Source of the DNA: CAIYUC01 sp963682005 | GTDB lineage: Bacteria > Bacteroidota > Bacteroidia > Bacteroidales > FEN-979 | DNA length: 64,000 nucleotides | Assembly: GCA_963682005.1 (NCBI GenBank) | Contig: OY820914.1 | Location: 2,542,001-2,606,000 of the forward strand | Direction of reading: 5' to 3' | In this document: piece after piece, positions 32,567 through 43,380 of the stretch | Position numbering within the stretch: the stretch's first letter is position 1 | How the letters are laid out: each line of letters opens with the position of its first letter | Position numbers and translations under genes: made by a program | Notes under the pieces: generated by a model | Told to the model about the DNA's origin: nothing | Databases searched by the model: none | Seen by the model: only the letters and a program-made list of their open reading frames with translations

Positions 32567-35500
32567 TTAGTCTTTTACACATCTGACATAAAAAGCGTTC
32601 AGGTTAAAAGACGGGTAGCTGGAGACTGAAGGATTGGGCGAATTCACACCGTGAGCCCAGCCTTTATCTGATGTATGGAAGGTTGAAGACCAGTACATGA
32701 CCCCGAAATCTTCAAAATCCCAGTTTTCCATAAAATGGGAGGTTCCGAAAAGAATGGCATCATATCCCGAATAACCTGTCGGTTTCAATGGACTGCCAGT
32801 CATGCCGGGGCTTCCGTAATAGGCATACATTATATTCCAGTCACTTTCCGAGGGGATGTGCCAACCCGGGGGACAGACTCCCTGTGCAGCATCTGTCCGT
32901 GAGAATTTCATGGCTTCATCCCATTGATAAAGTCCGCCGTAGGAGTTGCAGCTTCCTGCATTGTCATTGAGGCAATACTTCTCGGCAATGCAGTTGTCGC
33001 GCTGGATTACCGAAGACAATACCGCTGTTCCATAATTGAGGTTTGTTGCCATCCAGCATTGAGTTCCTATATAAAGGGTCGGGTATTGCTTGAGATCACG
33101 CTGATCTGTCATTGTATTCCCGCAGGTGAAGGCCAAAGGAAGTGAAACGTTGATCGTTGCCGTGCTGTTTCCGTTACAGCCAAATGTATTTGAATAGGTG
33201 TAAAGAAGTGTATGTGTCCCCTGTCCGGCAATGGCTGGATTGAAAACATTTGCTGTTACTCCGGGTCCTGACCATGTTCCGCCAAGAGGTAGCCCACCTC
33301 TCAGGGTAACCGGCTTGCCATTTGTGGTTGTCAGATTATCCCAACATGGGGTGGCAGTTACTACAGGCAACGGATCTGCATCAACGACCAGGAGGGTCAC
33401 TGATCCGGGACATCCATTTGCTGCCGGGGAAACCGAATAATTCACATGTTCTACATTATACCCGGTATTTGTCAGCGTCTGCTGGATATAACTCCCCGAA
33501 CCATTTGAATAACCCGTAACGTTCATCGAGCTCCCGGTGGCAGTCCATGTAAATGAGGCTCCGGCTACATGAGACTGGATGTGAACATTACTTTGCTGCC
33601 CCGAGCAGACAGCCGGTGTGGCAGGTGTGAAGTATGCATCAGCCACCGGGAACACCGTCACAAAAAAGTTTGAAGGGGTTCCGGGACAATTGTTGGCGGT
33701 TGCCGTTACACTATATGTGACTGTTTCAAGGTTGAAACCTGTATTATTCAAGGTTTGAACGATTGTTAGCCCGTTTCCGTTTGTAAATCCCGTGACATTG
33801 CCGGAACTGCCTGAAGCTGTCCAGCTGTAAGTAGAACCCGGAACATTGGATTGAGGAATGATATTGGTCGCAATCTGGCTGCAAACCTGTGAAGTCGCAT
33901 TTCCGTTGGTAATGGAAGGCCTCGGATTTACAGTAACGATGACAGATTGGGAGGTTCCCGGCGGGCAGCCAAAAGCGGTAGGGGAAACAGTATAGGTCAC
34001 TGTTTCAGTGGTCGTTCCCGAATTGAGAAGGGTCTGGGTGATCGAATTCCCCCCACCAGGTAGAAACCCTGTAACATTGGGCGAACTGCCTGATGCCGTC
34101 CATGTAAAGGTTGTTCCGACAACATGGGTCTGAAGGCTGATGTTTGTGGATTGTTGTGAACAGATGGTTTGTGCCGGCGGTGTAAAATAAACATCCGGGA
34201 CCTGCACCACGCTTACCACGTAATCCACTGCCGTGCCGGTACAACTGCTGGCCGACGGTGTGATGTGATATGTGACAGATTCATTGGTGAACCCTGAATT
34301 TGTGAGTACCTGGTTGATCAATGTGCCGCTACCGTTGCTGAATCCGGTTATATTCGGAGAACTCCCTGTTGCAGTCCATGTAAAACTCGTGCCTGTCACA
34401 TTCGAGGTCAGCGTAATATTCGGAGAATTGCCTGAGCATACCTGGGAAGCCAACGGGTTATTGGATACATCCGGTTTTGGGTTAACAGTCACAATATAGT
34501 TTGAAACCGGACCGTCGCAATTATTTGCCCTCGGTGTGATGGTATAGGTCACCGTTTCAACATTGCTCCCTGAGTTTGTGAGCGTCTGGTTGATCAGTGA
34601 TCCGCTGCCAGCAATGAAGCCGGTAACATTCCCCGAACTGGGCGTACAGGTCCAGGAGAAGGTGCTTCCCGTGACGGTTGATGTAAGGTTGACCGTAAAG
34701 GCTGTTTGTGTGCAGATCGCCTGGGCCAGTGGTGTGTTGGAAACATGCGGGGTCGGGTTTACGGTCACCGTGATCCCGGAAGGTGTGCCGGTGCAGGAAT
34801 TGGCAGAGGGGGTGACGAGGTAAGTCACGGTTTCAATGGTATTACCCGAATTGGTGAGGGTTTGGTTGATCTGGTTCCCGCTTCCCGCAACAAATCCCGT
34901 AACATTGGGTGAGCTTGCAGAGGCCGTCCATGAGAAGGTTGCTCCCGTGACATGTGAAAGAAGCTGAAGGGAAGCCTGGCCTTGCGAACAAATGGTCTGG
35001 GCAGCCGGGGTTGAATAAACATCAGCCTGTGGATTGACGTTAACGGTATAGTCGGTTACAGTCCCGGTGCATCCATTTGCCGTCGGGGTGACATGGTATG
35101 TAACGCTTTCCGTGGTGTATCCTGCATTGATAAGCGTCTGGTTCAGGGATGTGGTGCCGGGTCCAGGGTTCGGAAGGTACCCGGTGACATTGACAGAACT
35201 CGGTGTGCAGGTCCAGGTAAATGTCGCTCCCGTGACATTGGAAGTCAGTGTCAAACCTGTTGATGTGTTGTTGCAGATAGTCTTGCTCAGTGGTGTATTT
35301 GAAAGATTTGGCGACGGATAAACAGTTACAATGTAATCAACGGTTGATCCATTGCAGGAATTGGCCCGCGGGGTAATGTGATAGGTAACCGTTTCCGTGG
35401 AATATCCTGAATTGACCAGGGTCTGGTTGAGTGTCGTGGTCCCGGTTGCATTGTTTGCCCAGCCGGTGACATTACCGGAACTCGGTGCACACGTCCATGT

Positions 35501-38500
35501 AAATGTGGTTCCGGTGACATTCGAGGTCAGTGCAATGTTGGTGGCGACATTGCTGCACTGTTGCTTGTTCATCGGAGTATTCGACATGTTTGGTACAGGA
35601 TAGACCGTTACAACATAATCCTGAAGAATTCCTGTGCAATTATTCGCAGCGGGCGTTATGTGATAGGTAACCGTCTCGATGTTAAAGCCGGTGTTGGTAA
35701 GCGTCTGATTGATGGATGAACCGGAGGCGCTTGAGAAGCCTGTTACATTGGCTGAGCTGCCCGAAGCAATCCAAGAGAAGGTTGTTCCTGTAACGTTGGA
35801 AGTCAGGATGACATTTGGAGATGTGCCTGAGCATATCTGGGAAGCCATTGGTGTGTTGGTAATATCCGGTTTTGGGTTGACCGTCACAACATAGTTTGAA
35901 ACCGGGCCGTCGCAATTGTTTGCCCTCGGTGTGATGGTATAGGTCACCGTTTCAACATTGCTCCCTGTGTTTGTGAGCGTCTGGCTGATCAGTGACCCAC
36001 TGCCTGCAATGTAGCCGGTAACATTTCCCGAACTGGGTGTACAGGTCCAGGAGAAAGTGGTTCCGGTGACGGTTGAGGTGAGGTTGACCGTAAAGGCTGT
36101 TTGTGTGCAGATCGCCTGGGCCAGTGGTGTGTTGGAAACGTGCGGGGTTGGGTTTACGGTCACCGTGATCCCGGTAGGTGTACCGGTGCAGGAATTGGCA
36201 GAGGGGGTGACAAGGTAAGTCACGGTTTCAATGGTATTACCCGAATTGGTGAGGGTTTGGTTGATCGTGTTCCCGTTTCCCGGCAGGAATCCTGTGACAT
36301 TGGGCGAACTTGCAGAGGCCGTCCATGAGAAGGTTGTTCCCGTGACATGTGAAAGAAGCTGAAGGTTAGCCTGGCCCTGCGAACAGATGGTCAGGGCAGC
36401 CGGGTTTGAATAAACATCAGCCTGCGGATTCACATTCACGGTAAAATCAGTGACGGTCCCGGTGCAGCCGTTTGCGACCGGGGTGAGATGATAGACCACC
36501 GATTCAGTGACAAGTCCCGAGTTGACTAGTGTCTGGTTCAGGGAAGTTGAGGCCGGACCTGGATTGGCAGTAAAACCGGTCACAGCTCCTGAACTTGGGG
36601 TGCAGGTCCATGTGAATCCGGCTCCCGCCACATTGGAGGTCAGGGTTACTCCTGTTGAGCTGCCGGTACAGATCGATTTGTTAAGCGGAGTGTTTGTCAG
36701 AGCCGGTACAGGGTAGACCGTCACCGTATAATCGACAGCGGAACCATCACAATTGTTGGCCCTTGGAGTGATATGGTAAATCACGGTTTCATTGACCGAA
36801 CCCGAATTGATGAGCGTCTGGTTCAGGGTCGTGGTGGCAGTTGCGTTATTCGCCCATCCCGTGACATTCCCGGAACTTGGTGCACAGGTCCATGTAAATG
36901 TAGTTCCGGTGATATTCGAGGTCAGTGCAATGTTGGTGGCGACATTGCTGCACTGTTGCTTGTTCATCGGGCTGTTAGACATGTTTGGCACCGGAAATAC
37001 TGTGACCACGAAATCCTGGGGAGTTCCCGCGCAGCCGCTGGAGGAAGGCGTAATGTGATAGGTAACCGTTTCCGTATTGAATCCCGTATTCGTGAGGATC
37101 TGGTTCAGGATTGCTCCCGAAGAAGCGGAAAACCCGGTTACATTGCCTGAGCTTCCGGAAGCCGTCCATGAGAATGTTGTTCCCGGGATATTGGCCGTCA
37201 GGTTCACATTCGGTGCGGTGCCCGAGCAGACCTGGGCCGTCAGCGGGTTGTTTGTGATGCCGGGCCGGGGACTTACGGACACTATATAATTATAGACCGG
37301 ACCGGCGCATCCGTTTGCTGTGGGTGTAATATTATAGGTCATGGTCTCACTGGCTGTTCCGGAATTGGTCAGCGTATGGTTGATGACGGAGCCGCTGCCG
37401 GATGAACAACCGGTGATGTTCCCGCTGCTGGGGGTGCAGGTCCAGGTGAATGTCGTCCCGGACACAGTGGAATTCAGGGAAATACTGAAAGGGGTCAGCG
37501 AGCAGATCGGCGGATTCGGAGGAATATTGGATACATGCGGTGTAGGATAGACGGTCACAATGATGCTGGAGGCGGTTCCGGCACAGATACTGGATGATGG
37601 TGTCACAAGGTAGGTAACGGTCTCCACAGCACTGCCCGTGTTTGTGAGCGTCTGGCTGATCGTGTTGCCGGTTCCGTTTGCGTAACCGGATACATTCAAA
37701 CTGCTGCCGGTGGCAGTCCAGGCAAAGGTAGTTCCCGGTACATGCGACTGGAGCAACAGGTTGGCCTGCCCCTGCGAACAGATGGCAAGGGTGGAAGGGG
37801 TAAAATAGACGTCGGCTGTGGGATACACATTCACGGTAAAATCAGTGACGGTCCCGGTGCAGCCGTTTGCGACCGGGGTGAGATGATAGACCACCGATTC
37901 AGTGACAAGTCCCGAGTTGACTAGTGTCTGGTTCAGAGAAGTTGAGGCCGGACCTGGATTGGCAGTAAAACCGGTCACAGCTCCTGAACTTGGGGTGCAG
38001 GTCCATGTGAATCCGGCTCCCGCCACATTGGAGGTCAGGGTTACTCCTGTTGAGCTGCCGGTACAGATCGATTTGTTAAGCGGAGTGTTTGACAGAGCCG
38101 GTACAGGGTATACCGTCACCGTATAATCGACAGCGGGGCCATCACAATTGTTGGCCCTTGGTGTGATGTGGTAAATTACGGTTTCATTGACCGAACCCGA
38201 ATTGAGGAGCGTCTGGTTCAGAGTCGTGGTGGCAGTTGCGTTATTCGCCCATCCCGTGACATTCCCGGAACTCGGTGCACAGGTCCATGTAAATGTAGTT
38301 CCGGTGATATTCGAGGTCAGTGCAATGTTGGTGGCGACATTGCTGCACTGTTGCTTGTTCATCGGGCTGTTAGACATGTTTGGCACCGGAAATACTGTGA
38401 CCACGAAATCCTGGGGAGTTCCCGCGCAGCCGCTGGAGGAAGGCGTAATGTGATAGGTAACCGTTTCCGTATTGAATCCCGTATTCGTGAGGATCTGGTT

Positions 38501-41500
38501 CAGGATTGCTCCCGAAGAAGCGGAAAACCCGGTTACATTGCCTGAGCTTCCGGAAGCCGTCCATGAGAATGTTGTTCCCGGGATATTGGCCGTCAGGTTC
38601 ACATTCGGTGCGGTGCCCGAGCAGACCTGTGCCGTCAGCGGGTTGTTTGTGATGCCGGGCCGGGGACTTACGGTCACTATATAATTATAGACCGGACCGG
38701 CGCATCCGTTTGCTGTGGGTGTAATATTATAGGTCATGGTCTCACTGGCTGTTCCGGAATTGGTCAGCGTATGGTTGATGACGGAGCCGCTGCCGGATGA
38801 ACAACCGGTGATGTTCCCGCTGCTGGGGGTGCAGGTCCAGGTGAATGTCGTCCCGGACACAGTGGAATTCAGGGAAATGCTGAAAGGGGTCAGCGAGCAG
38901 ATCGGCGGATTCGGAGGAATATTGGATACATGCGGTGTAGGATAGACAGTCACAATGATGCTGGAGGCGGTTCCGGCACAGATACTGGATGATGGTGTCA
39001 CAAGGTAGGTAACGGTCTCCACAGCACTGCCCGTGTTTGTGAGCGTCTGGCTGATCGTGTTGCCGGTTCCGTTTGCGTAACCGGATACATTCAAACTGCT
39101 GCCGGTGGCAGTCCAGGCAAAGGTAGTTCCCGGTACATGCGACTGGAGCAACAGGTTGGCCTGCGCCTGTGAACAGATGGCAAGGGTGGAAGGGGTAAAA
39201 TAGACGTCGGCTGTGGGATACACATTCACGGTAAAATCAGTGACGGTCCCGGTGCAGCCGTTTGCGACCGGGGTGAGATGATAGACCACCGATTCAGTGA
39301 CAAGTCCCGAGTTGACTAGTGTCTGGTTCAGGGAAGTTGAGGCCGGACCTGGATTGGCAGCAAAACCGGTCACAGCTCCCGAACTTGGGGTGCAGGTCCA
39401 TGTGAATCCGGCTCCCGCCACATTGGAGGTCAGGGTTACTTCTGTTGAGCTGCCGGTACAAATTGATTTGTTAAGCGGGGTGTTTGTAAGAACCGGCACC
39501 GGGTAGACCGTCACCGTATAATCGACAGCGGAACCATCACAATTGTTGGCCCTTGGAGTGATGTGGTAAATTACGGTTTCATTGACCGAACCCGAATTGA
39601 TGAGCGTCTGGTTCAGGTTTGTCGTGCCGGTTGAATTATTGGCCCAACCGGTGATGTTGCCGGAACTTGGGTTGCAGGTCCAGGTAAAAGTTGTTCCTGT
39701 AACAGCAGAGGTGAGTGCGATATTCGTCGCCGTGTTGCTGCATTGCATCTTGTTGAGCGGGCTGTTTGTCAGATTTGGTGAAGGATATACAGTAACAACA
39801 TAATCGATAACGGTTCCGCTGCAGCCATTTGCTTTCGGTGTAAGGTGGTAGGTTACCGTCTCAATCGCCGATCCGGAATTGGTCAGCGTCTGGTTCAGTG
39901 TGACCGTAGGAGTGGCAAGGTTGTCAGAATACCCGGTTACATTGGCTGAACCTGGGGAACAGGTCCATGTGAACAATGTTCCTGAAACGTTTGAGGTAAG
40001 GGTGAGATTTGTTGACATGCCGTTGCAGATCTGCTTGCTCAACGGCGTATTTGACAGATCAGGCACAGGGAAGACCGTGACAGCATAATTCGCAGTGGTT
40101 CCGGTGCAGCCATTTGCCTGGGGTGTCACAACGTACGTAACAGTCCCGTTGGTATATGCTGAATTGGTGAGTGTCTGGTTGATGGTTAAGGCAGGTGTTG
40201 TGGTATTGTTTGAATAACCGGCAGTCCCGGCAGTTCCGCTGGCGGTCCAGGTAAACAACGTACCGGTCACCAGGGAGGTGAGAGAAATGTTCGTAGAGGC
40301 TCCGTTGCAGATCGTTTTGCTGAGCGGGCTGTTGGTCAGTGTTGGCACCGGATAGACCGTCACCGTGTAATCTACAGTCAACCCTGTACAGGTACCTGCT
40401 TGTGGTGTTATATGGTAGATCACGGATTCATTGGAGGAACCAATGTTGATGAGCGTCTGGTTGAGGATGGTGGTTCCCGTTGCATTGTTTGAATACCCGG
40501 AAATGTTGAGGGAACCGGGTGTGCATGTCCAGGTAAAGAGGGCACCGGGGATATTCGATGTGAGTGTGAGGTTCGTGGAGGTGTTGCTGCACTGCAGTTT
40601 AGATAGTGGTGAGTTCGAAAGGTTTGGCGAAGGATTGACGGTAACGACATAGTTCGTGGTATCACCACCGCATGCTGTGGCATGTGGAACGATGCGATAC
40701 GTTACTGTTTCAGCAATTAATCCTGAATTGACAAGGGTCTGGGCAATGGTGCTGCCTGAGCCGCCGCCGAAGCCGCTGACATTTGCTGAACTTCCCGATG
40801 CGGTCCAGGTAAACCACGTTCCTGCTACATCCGATGTAAGCGGGATATTCGTTTGAGAGCCGGAACAGATCGCGGCCGTAAGCGGGGTTGTGGTCAGTTT
40901 TGGCTTTGGTTTCACGAAAACGAAGAAATTGGTATCACGTCCGATGCAGCCATTGTTGTTCATGGTGATGGTGTATTTCATCCATGAAAGGGTTGAATTC
41001 AGATTCTTCAGGTTTTGGGCGATGGTGTTTCCGATCCCGGCGCTGTATCCCGTGATTGAACCTGATACAGGAAATCCGTTCCATGAAAATGTCGTACCAG
41101 GGTAACTTGCCGTTAGGTTGATATTGGTAAAATTCTCTGAGCAGATGGTATCCCTGACGGGGTTATTTGTGAGCAGGGGCTTGGCATTGACGACCACATA
41201 AGAATGGTAAACCGGCCCGGTGCAGGATTGTGCAGTAGCCGTTACATGATACCAGACTGTATCCGAGAAAGTACCTGCATTGATCAGTTTCTGACTTATC
41301 AGGGAACTACTGCCATTTGCATATCCGCTGATGTTCGGATTAGTACATGTGGCTGTCCAGGAAAATGAAGGACTGGTTCCGTTTGATGTCAGTGTGAATT
41401 TGGCGGTGTCTCCTGTACAGATGGATCGGTTTGCTGGTGTGAAAATTACTGTGGGGAGTGGCTTTATAGTGGCATTCACGGCAGTTCTCGTCAGGCTAAG

Positions 41501-43138
41501 GCATCCGGAGGTTGTATTTCGTGCTTCCGCCCAGTAAGTGGTTGTTGATGAAATAACCGGGGTGGTGTAGGCCGTGTTGCCGGAAAGCAAGGCTGTGCCG
41601 CCCGAAGGGTTTGCATACCAGTCAATGGTTTCACCCGGAAGAGCAGTTGCATTAATGGTCACGGTTCCTGGGCCGCACCGGTTTGCATCCGACGGGGTGG
41701 GGGCAGGCGGGATCCCGATATAAGTGACATTCACAGTAGCAGTGCTGGAACTGGCAGAAAACCACCAGGTATTGATCATTTTATTGTGACAATTGCAGGC
41801 ACTGTAAGGCACAGTGCAGGTTGCCCAGATGTGGCATCCATTAATGCCGGGAAGGCATCCCGGGGTGAGCATATATGTGTTTGGAACAAGGACACATTGT
41901 GCACTTGTGGTTAACCCCCGGTCATCCCAGAAGGTAAGAGGGCTCGACATGCCGGTGAAGACAGGCCTCACCAGGGAAACCCGGAATCCGTTTGCATTCC
42001 TTTCCACATCCCAGATGGGAAGGTTTGTCAACCCGTTGATAAAGTCGATGGTCATGGTAATGGCTGAACCATCAGGAACCGGAACCCCAAGACCATCATT
42101 TCCATTCCAGTCGATCCGGTTGACACCGAAATGAACCACCGAATCGATCGCAATGTTGTTACCGCTGGGACAAGCTATACTTATATGGACTGTACCGGCC
42201 TTATTAACATTGACATAGATACTCTTTTTACCGCTGCATGCGGGGAAATCCGGGTTTGCCGTCATATACGGTGTCCCGACGATCTGTCCGTAAACGCCAT
42301 TGGGGTAAACAAGAGAGTCGGGGTTATTCAGGAAAACTTTGTATTGGGCGATCCCCGGAAATGTGAGGTACGTTGCATCATCCGTGGATTTCCTGTCATT
42401 ATTCCAGTTCCCTGTGTTCTTGCAGCCATATTGATTGCAGAATATGGAAAAGATCCCGACAGCAGCCTGGCTGAACGCCAATTTTGTTACAATGCCATCA
42501 TCGGAATAGATATAGAAACTGCCGCTGAACGGCTCAAAGGCTTTCTGGTAGCTGGAAGTGAATTGCCATGCCTGGGAAAAAACCCTGCCATGTTTGACAT
42601 CGGAAGGCAAGGGTGTAGGGTTCAGTCCTGAGACAACTGTAAAATCGTAAAGTTTGAAAGTAATGTCATAACTGAACTCCAGGTAATAGTTACCTGTATC
42701 TGCAATATTCGTGATTTTATATTGAAGCGGAGTGTATCCGCCTGAAGCAGGAAACGGGCCGACCTGGGCCTGGTGAAAATAGGTAATAAAACCCGGGTTG
42801 CCTGCAGTGGGGCAATTGGCGGTAAGTACAACCGTGCCATCAGGCTTTCTCAGCTTGTACTGCCGTGGGGTTATGCCGCTATATCCGCCTAAACCCAATC
42901 CGAATAAAATGGTTTCATTGACAGCTTTCACATGGATGTAAAGCCTGTAGTTCGGAGCACAATCAAAATTTGCAAACCGGGTAGAATAATCAACTGTCGA
43001 ATAGCTGATACACAAGGATCCTCCTGATACTGTTGAATCCGGAATAACCTCCTTGGTCCCCTCGGAATATGCGCTGCCCGGCAGAATCAATAAGGTCAAA
43101 AAAATAAAGGTAAAGAGTTGAGATAACAGTACCTTCAT
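32567..43138 (-). CDS. Giant PKD-like repeat surface protein with C-terminal FISUMP domain
   Basis: 3,523 residues. Signal peptide MKVLLSQLFTFIFLTLLILP; a unique N-terminal region (about 30-480) with the PNGVYGQ/DGLGVPVPDGSA segment and Cys-rich stretches; then some 25-30 PKD-like/Ig-like repeats of about 90 residues, each with an ICSG or QCSN cysteine, TxFTWTxxPSSGNVTG and ETVTYxITPxANxCxG; and a final FISUMP domain (from FTCGNTMTDQRDLKQYPTLY to FYVRCVKD). No T9SS tail is visible. The gene contains a near-identical 1,395-bp internal duplication. Likely a long extracellular adhesin or stalk; function unproven. A -7 box lies at 43171-43178. Confidence 0.85.
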   Translation of the reverse strand: MKVLLSQLFTFIFLTLLILPGSAYSEGTKEVIPDSTVSGGSLCISYSTVDYSTRFANFDCAPNYRLYIHVKAVNETILFGLGLGGYSGITPRQYKLRKPDGTVVLTANCPTAGNPGFITYFHQAQVGPFPASGGYTPLQYKITNIADTGNYYLEFSYDITFKLYDFTVVSGLNPTPLPSDVKHGRVFSQAWQFTSSYQKAFEPFSGSFYIYSDDGIVTKLAFSQAAVGIFSIFCNQYGCKNTGNWNNDRKSTDDATYLTFPGIAQYKVFLNNPDSLVYPNGVYGQIVGTPYMTANPDFPACSGKKSIYVNVNKAGTVHISIACPSGNNIAIDSVVHFGVNRIDWNGNDGLGVPVPDGSAITMTIDFINGLTNLPIWDVERNANGFRVSLVRPVFTGMSSPLTFWDDRGLTTSAQCVLVPNTYMLTPGCLPGINGCHIWATCTVPYSACNCHNKMINTWWFSASSSTATVNVTYIGIPPAPTPSDANRCGPGTVTINATALPGETIDWYANPSGGTALLSGNTAYTTPVISSTTTYWAEARNTTSGCLSLTRTAVNATIKPLPTVIFTPANRSICTGDTAKFTLTSNGTSPSFSWTATCTNPNISGYANGSSSLISQKLINAGTFSDTVWYHVTATAQSCTGPVYHSYVVVNAKPLLTNNPVRDTICSENFTNINLTASYPGTTFSWNGFPVSGSITGYSAGIGNTIAQNLKNLNSTLSWMKYTITMNNNGCIGRDTNFFVFVKPKPKLTTTPLTAAICSGSQTNIPLTSDVAGTWFTWTASGSSANVSGFGGGSGSTIAQTLVNSGLIAETVTYRIVPHATACGGDTTNYVVTVNPSPNLSNSPLSKLQCSNTSTNLTLTSNIPGALFTWTCTPGSLNISGYSNNATGTTILNQTLINIGSSNESVIYHITPQAGTCTGLTVDYTVTVYPVPTLTNSPLSKTICNGASTNISLTSLVTGTLFTWTASGTAGTAGYSNNTTTPALTINQTLTNSAYTNGTVTYVVTPQANGCTGTTANYAVTVFPVPDLSNTPLSKQICNGMSTNLTLTSNVSGTLFTWTCSPGSANVTGYSDNLATPTVTLNQTLTNSGSAIETVTYHLTPKANGCSGTVIDYVVTVYPSPNLTNSPLNKMQCSNTATNIALTSAVTGTTFTWTCNPSSGNITGWANNSTGTTNLNQTLINSGSVNETVIYHITPRANNCDGSAVDYTVTVYPVPVLTNTPLNKSICTGSSTEVTLTSNVAGAGFTWTCTPSSGAVTGFAANPGPASTSLNQTLVNSGLVTESVVYHLTPVANGCTGTVTDFTVNVYPTADVYFTPSTLAICSQAQANLLLQSHVPGTTFAWTATGSSLNVSGYANGTGNTISQTLTNTGSAVETVTYLVTPSSSICAGTASSIIVTVYPTPHVSNIPPNPPICSLTPFSISLNSTVSGTTFTWTCTPSSGNITGCSSGSGSVINHTLTNSGTASETMTYNITPTANGCAGPVYNYIVTVSPRPGITNNPLTAQVCSGTAPNVNLTANIPGTTFSWTASGSSGNVTGFSASSGAILNQILTNTGFNTETVTYHITPSSSGCAGTPQDFVVTVFPVPNMSNSPMNKQQCSNVATNIALTSNITGTTFTWTCAPSSGNVTGWANNATATTTLNQTLLNSGSVNETVIYHITPRANNCDGPAVDYTVTVYPVPALSNTPLNKSICTGSSTGVTLTSNVAGAGFTWTCTPSSGAVTGFTANPGPASTSLNQTLVNSGLVTESVVYHLTPVANGCTGTVTDFTVNVYPTADVYFTPSTLAICSQGQANLLLQSHVPGTTFAWTATGSSLNVSGYANGTGNTISQTLTNTGSAVETVTYLVTPSSSICAGTASSIIVTVYPTPHVSNIPPNPPICSLTPFSISLNSTVSGTTFTWTCTPSSGNITGCSSGSGSVINHTLTNSGTASETMTYNITPTANGCAGPVYNYIVSVSPRPGITNNPLTAQVCSGTAPNVNLTANIPGTTFSWTASGSSGNVTGFSASSGAILNQILTNTGFNTETVTYHITPSSSGCAGTPQDFVVTVFPVPNMSNSPMNKQQCSNVATNIALTSNITGTTFTWTCAPSSGNVTGWANNATATTTLNQTLINSGSVNETVIYHITPRANNCDGSAVDYTVTVYPVPALTNTPLNKSICTGSSTGVTLTSNVAGAGFTWTCTPSSGAVTGFTANPGPASTSLNQTLVNSGLVTESVVYHLTPVANGCTGTVTDFTVNVNPQADVYSNPAALTICSQGQANLQLLSHVTGTTFSWTASASSPNVTGFLPGNGNTINQTLTNSGNTIETVTYLVTPSANSCTGTPTGITVTVNPTPHVSNTPLAQAICTQTAFTVNLTSTVTGTTFSWTCTPSSGNVTGYIAGSGSLISQTLTNTGSNVETVTYTITPRANNCDGPVSNYVVTVNPKPDITNTPMASQICSGTSPNVILTSNVTGTTFSWIASGSSANVTGFSSASGSSINQTLTNTGFNIETVTYHITPAANNCTGILQDYVVTVYPVPNMSNTPMNKQQCSNVATNIALTSNVTGTTFTWTCAPSSGNVTGWANNATGTTTLNQTLVNSGYSTETVTYHITPRANSCNGSTVDYIVTVYPSPNLSNTPLSKTICNNTSTGLTLTSNVTGATFTWTCTPSSVNVTGYLPNPGPGTTSLNQTLINAGYTTESVTYHVTPTANGCTGTVTDYTVNVNPQADVYSTPAAQTICSQGQASLQLLSHVTGATFSWTASASSPNVTGFVAGSGNQINQTLTNSGNTIETVTYLVTPSANSCTGTPSGITVTVNPTPHVSNTPLAQAICTQTAFTVNLTSTVTGSTFSWTCTPSSGNVTGFIAGSGSLINQTLTNSGSNVETVTYTITPRANNCDGPVSNYIVTVNPKPDVSNNPLASQVCSGNSPNITLTSNVTGTSFTWTATGSSPNITGFSNGSGTLINQVLTNSGFTNESVTYHITPSASSCTGTAVDYVVSVVQVPDVYFTPPAQTICSQQSTNISLQTHVVGTTFTWTASGSSPNVTGFLPGGGNSITQTLLNSGTTTETVTYTVSPTAFGCPPGTSQSVIVTVNPRPSITNGNATSQVCSQIATNIIPQSNVPGSTYSWTASGSSGNVTGFTNGNGLTIVQTLNNTGFNLETVTYSVTATANNCPGTPSNFFVTVFPVADAYFTPATPAVCSGQQSNVHIQSHVAGASFTWTATGSSMNVTGYSNGSGSYIQQTLTNTGYNVEHVNYSVSPAANGCPGSVTLLVVDADPLPVVTATPCWDNLTTTNGKPVTLRGGLPLGGTWSGPGVTANVFNPAIAGQGTHTLLYTYSNTFGCNGNSTATINVSLPLAFTCGNTMTDQRDLKQYPTLYIGTQCWMATNLNYGTAVLSSVIQRDNCIAEKYCLNDNAGSCNSYGGLYQWDEAMKFSRTDAAQGVCPPGWHIPSESDWNIMYAYYGSPGMTGSPLKPTGYSGYDAILFGTSHFMENWDFEDFGVMYWSSTFHTSDKGWAHGVNSPNPSVSSYPSFNLNAFYVRCVKD
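36431..39615. repeat. 1,395-bp near-identical tandem repeat inside the giant gene (about 2.3 copies)
   Basis: Copy A 36431-37825, copy B 37826-39220 and partial copy C 39221 to about 39615. Long stretches (for example CACATTCACGGTAAAATCAG at 36431 and its equivalents 1,395 and 2,790 bp later) are identical or differ by single bases. The period is 465 codons, about five protein repeats, so the frame is kept. Confidence 0.9.
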
Positions 43139-43170
43139 GCAGTTCCTTTTTATTAATGATGAATAATTTA

Positions 43171-43178
43171 CAAATTTA
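43171..43178 (-). promoter_or_regulatory. -7 box of the giant surface-protein gene
   Basis: Minus strand TAAATTTG, exact TAnnTTTG, 33 bp before the ATG at 43138. Confidence 0.55.
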
Positions 43179-43346
43179 AATTAAAAAAATTGCATAGAAA
43201 AATAATTTTGATGGAAACATAAAAAAATGCAAAAATGTTATGTTATACGGGCATTTCAAAATTCTCAGAACGATATTCCGTTTCCTTTGTTCCGCCCTCG
43301 GCCCCGGCACCTGCAGGAACAGCCATACAGCCCGCTTTTTTTGTCT

Positions 43347-43355
43347 TATCTTTGC
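43347..43355 (+). promoter_or_regulatory. -7 box of miaA
   Basis: TATCTTTGC, 26 bp before the miaA ATG at 43381; a T-rich stretch lies just upstream. Confidence 0.65.
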
Positions 43356-43380
43356 CCGGTTACGTTAAAGGCACATCGAA

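Noticed and set aside
33231..42840. Many plus-strand frames of 60-166 residues across the giant gene
   Set aside because: They repeat in step with the PKD-like units of the minus-strand gene and are antisense shadows without start signals.
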